Positions 61,584-64,000 of a DNA stretch of 64,000 nucleotides are shown one piece after another. The DNA is from CAYQQJ01 sp964419935 (lineage in GTDB: Bacteria > Pseudomonadota > Gammaproteobacteria > Pseudomonadales > Cellvibrionaceae). The stretch spans positions 19,001-83,000 of the forward strand of contig CAYQQJ010000016.1 in the NCBI GenBank assembly GCA_964419935.1, in the 5' to 3' direction. Within the stretch, counting starts at the first letter, position 1. Each line of letters opens with the position of its first letter. The notes below the pieces were generated by a model. That model was not told where the DNA came from. It ran no database searches and saw only the letters and a program-made list of their open reading frames with translations. Both the position numbers and the translations under genes were made by a program.

Positions 61584-62474
61584 GTTTGTGATGCGTATGA
61601 CTCGTTTTATTCAATGGTGCTAGATAGGGCGCCTTTATATCATATTCTCTAATACTGAATGGTTGATTTGTTTCAAAATACAGAGAATAAATAACAGTCA
61701 GACGCTACTATTAATCCCGCAATTAATATTATCAGATCAACTGCCTTCATACGATAAAGATGGTGCTGGACTCCGATTCGATTGTCATCAGGGATAGATC
61801 TTGCGCGCGACTAATTGTGTTTGTGTTGGCGTTGATTCTGGTGGGCCGTGCCAACCTGGATATAATGGCGGAAGGCGCCTAGGCTTTTTCGCCCTACGAA
61901 TAAGAGTATAGTTGGAGGAGTGCGCCGCAGTCCGATACCCATGTCGCGTGAGATGCAAGCTCTGTGAGCGTCGTAACCTGATAATCACACTTGCCCGGTT
62001 TAATAAGCACTCGAATATCTTGTCGTGCCGTTAAGCAGGGAAGGCGGGTACGGGGTGATAACTCATAAGAAAGAATTAGATAAATATTGTTGGTCCCAGT
62101 CTTTCGGTTAGTTGATCACGCGGCTCGCTGGCGTCATAATCAACATGCTCACTATCCCGTACGGCGGCAGGAAAGGTCAATTTCCCACTTTTCCTGCCGT
62201 CAATTTCCTACATCAATTGCTGCTTAACACCCTATAGTTGCGTCCACAAATACTTTATTTGCCATTCCATAATCATGGGAGTGGTTTTGAACGGAACTAT
62301 TGCCGAAGGCAGAATAAATTTGGTGTATTTGAGTGCCAACTTTTAACGCTGTCACACCTCTAGCTCAAGCGGAGTGGCATAATGGCCACCGCTGAAGTGG
62401 CCGATACAAATAATAGCGGCTGTGCAGGTTCAGTTCACACAAACATCCCATCATCCAAAGGAGTGACTCTGGTC
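61584..62474. other. 890-bp AT-richer intergenic region
   Basis: It must hold the promoters of the leftward effector operon and of the rightward repeat lipoprotein. The first 180 bp are clearly AT-rich. A perfect 10-bp stem CGGCAGGAAA/TTTCCTGCCG (62165-62174 with 62190-62199) has no T-tract. AAAGGAG just before 62463 serves the next gene. No convincing gene; a 66-codon leftward open frame (61788-61988) has no support. Confidence 0.5.
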
Positions 62475-64000
62475 ATGACGACATCCGTTCGGCGCCTTGC
62501 TGCGTTCCTGGTACTTTTTTCGTCTTTTTTCATACTCAGCGCATGTGGCGGTGGCGGTGGCTCATCCAGCACCCCGGACGTGGGTTCCTCAAGTTCTTCC
62601 AGTTCGAGCTCGTCCAGTTCCAGCTCATCAAGTTCTTCGGGTAGTGTTGTCGATACCACGCCCCATGGCTTCAGCTTCGCGCCGGTCACCGACGCTGCAC
62701 GTAATGCCGAAGTGACCTCTGACACTGTGGAGATCGACGGTATAAATGCACCGGCCACTGTGAGTATCGAAGGCGGTCGTTACGCCATCGACGGTGGTGA
62801 GTTCACCGCTGAGCCCGGGACTATTGAAGATGGCGACAGCCTTGTCGTTCAGTTGACCACATCCGCGGAGTTTGGAACAGCGGTAACCGCAACCATAACC
62901 GTTGGCGGCGAAGCGGTTAATTTTGTGGTGACAACCCAGGACCAGGACCTTGTGCCGGAAGCGTTCAGCTTTGCATCAATCAATGATGTTGCACTGTCGA
63001 CCACACAAACCAGTGGTCCGGTGACTATTGATGGCCTCAACGATCCCGCACCCATCAGTATTGCCGGCGGTAAGTACGCCATCGAAGGTGGCGAATTTAC
63101 CAGTGAGGCTGGCACCATCGAAAATGGTCAGAGTCTGGTGCTGCGTATTGCAGTCTCCGAGGAGTTTGGGGCCACTACCAGTGCTACGGTAACCATTGGC
63201 GGTGAAAGCGCTACTTTTACCGCCACTACCGTAGCTCAGGACATAACACCGGAAGCAATGGTTTTTACCGATGTGGTCAACGCTTTGCGTACCAGTGTAG
63301 CCACATCCAACGCCGTTGCTGTGGAAGGCATTACCGGTAGCGTCGGTATCAGCATCAGTGGTGGTGACTATGCTATTGATGAAGGCGAATTTACCAGCGA
63401 CGCCGGCACCATTGAAAATGGTCAGAGTGTGAAGCTCAAAGTCACTGCGGCCAATATGTTTTCAACACCCGCAACTGCAACACTGACTGTAGGCGAGACA
63501 ACCGCCAGCTTTACCGTAACCACACTGGCGCAGGATATTAGTCCCGATAGCTTCAGCTTTGCGCCGAAAACAGACGCTGAACGGCAGGCGGCTGTGGACT
63601 CCAATAGCGTCACTATCAGTGGTATTAATGACAATGCTCCTATTACCATCACCAATGGGCTCTATGCCATCGGCGGTGAAGCATTTACCAGTGAACCCGG
63701 CGTCGTTGCCAACGGCCAAGAGGTTATGGTACGGCTAACCACTGGCAATGAATTCTCCACAGAAACAACAGCCACACTCATGATCGGTGGAGTAGCTGCT
63801 GGATTCACCGCAACGACCGTAGAGCAAGATACGACGCCAGACATCTTTTCGTTTGCCTCCCAAACAGACGCTGAACCTGAGGTAGTTGTCACGTCCGATG
63901 TTGTCACCATCACTGGCATCAATGACAGTGCAGAGGTGACTATTGTCGGCGGACTCTACGCGATTGACGGCGGCGCGTTCACCAGTGACCCTGGCACCAT
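62475..64000 (+). CDS. Lipoprotein with poly-serine linker and 98-residue tandem repeats, 3' end missing
   Basis: Open to the right window edge, with 508 codons visible. AGGAG lies 11 nt before the ATG; a GTG at 62463 in frame is less likely. A type II signal peptide ends in 'ILSAC' (lipobox Cys24), followed by five Gly and a poly-Ser run of about 16 residues, a linker style known from secreted proteins of plant-polysaccharide-degrading Cellvibrionales. From 62661 on, 98-codon repeats follow, each with 'FSFA...TDA', 'VTIxGIN', 'GGxYAIDGGxFTS', 'GTIENGQSLxV' and 'TATVTIGGExxxFTxTT'. These look like Ig/cadherin-like beta-sandwich modules. Likely a long surface-exposed stalk; any functional domain would lie beyond the window. 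Confidence 0.88.
   Translation, partial: MTTSVRRLAAFLVLFSSFFILSACGGGGGSSSTPDVGSSSSSSSSSSSSSSSSSSGSVVDTTPHGFSFAPVTDAARNAEVTSDTVEIDGINAPATVSIEGGRYAIDGGEFTAEPGTIEDGDSLVVQLTTSAEFGTAVTATITVGGEAVNFVVTTQDQDLVPEAFSFASINDVALSTTQTSGPVTIDGLNDPAPISIAGGKYAIEGGEFTSEAGTIENGQSLVLRIAVSEEFGATTSATVTIGGESATFTATTVAQDITPEAMVFTDVVNALRTSVATSNAVAVEGITGSVGISISGGDYAIDEGEFTSDAGTIENGQSVKLKVTAANMFSTPATATLTVGETTASFTVTTLAQDISPDSFSFAPKTDAERQAAVDSNSVTISGINDNAPITITNGLYAIGGEAFTSEPGVVANGQEVMVRLTTGNEFSTETTATLMIGGVAAGFTATTVEQDTTPDIFSFASQTDAEPEVVVTSDVVTITGINDSAEVTIVGGLYAIDGGAFTSDPGT
62661..64000 (+). repeat. Tandem 294-bp (98-codon) repeat array, at least 4.5 units
   Basis: Units begin at 62661, 62955, 63249, 63543 and 63837, each exactly 294 bp apart; the last is cut by the window end. 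The protein motifs 'GxYAIDGGxFTS' and 'GTIENGQS' recur at the same place in each unit, while the DNA has diverged, so this is an old array kept by selection. Confidence 0.9.

Noticed and set aside
61788..61988. Leftward 66-codon open frame in the 61.6-62.5 kb gap
   Set aside because: No ribosome-binding site and no plausible protein features.
62165..62199. 10-bp hairpin in the last intergenic gap considered as a terminator
   Set aside because: No T-tract on either side and no gene ending nearby.

Overview
The window reads as a chromosomal segment of a gammaproteobacterium with moderate GC content and short intergenic gaps. Housekeeping genes (tesB, etfBA, the ETF:quinone oxidoreductase, xthA, prc) sit next to envelope and signalling genes. 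The poly-serine linker in the last lipoprotein, the AgmX/PglI-ExbBD module and the many lipoproteins suggest a Cellvibrionales-like marine or polysaccharide-degrading bacterium. That assignment is inference and no marker gene settles it. I see no rRNA, tRNA, CRISPR array, insertion sequence or phage gene.

Layout. 1-14 kb: the end of an efflux outer-membrane channel, an LpxR-like outer-membrane protein, a small protein and tesB, a lipoprotein, the electron-transfer flavoprotein genes (etfD divergent from etfBA), a membrane-bound hybrid kinase homologue that has lost its catalytic residues, xthA and prc. 14-20.5 kb: a YadGH-type ABC exporter, then a tight operon of TonB-dependent receptor, YfiR-type periplasmic protein and hybrid histidine kinase. 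20.5-25.6 kb (minus strand): four coupled genes, three of them tetratricopeptide or repeat-rich envelope proteins.

25.7-49.7 kb: a type VI secretion system built as two divergent operons. The leftward operon is tssA-B-C1-C2-E-F-G-H, with two tandem and diverged TssC sheath genes. The rightward operon is tagH-tssJ-K-L-M-tagF-pppA-ppkA, so it carries threonine-phosphorylation control (kinase, phosphatase, FHA protein). No hcp, vgrG or PAAR gene is in the window. 49.7-52.8 kb: a 65-residue protein, ExbB/TolQ, two ExbD/TolR proteins and an AgmX/PglI-type TonB-like protein. These resemble the energised envelope module of the Agl/Pgl gliding systems, so the TPR operon and the ExbBD-AgmX operon flank the T6SS. 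52.8-56.7 kb: an overlapping pair, a cadherin-like/beta-barrel protein and a Calx-beta/Big/kelch lipoprotein.

56.8-61.6 kb (minus strand): the most intriguing region. A 729-residue protein with an internal N-terminal repeat looks like a polymorphic effector. It overlaps a lipoprotein gene by 17 bp. Directly downstream lies a second copy of the last ~69 codons of the effector, joined with the same overlap to a paralogous lipoprotein gene. This is the layout expected of an effector/immunity pair with an orphan-tail/immunity duplicate. 62.5-64 kb: a lipoprotein with a poly-serine linker and a 98-codon tandem repeat, cut by the window end.
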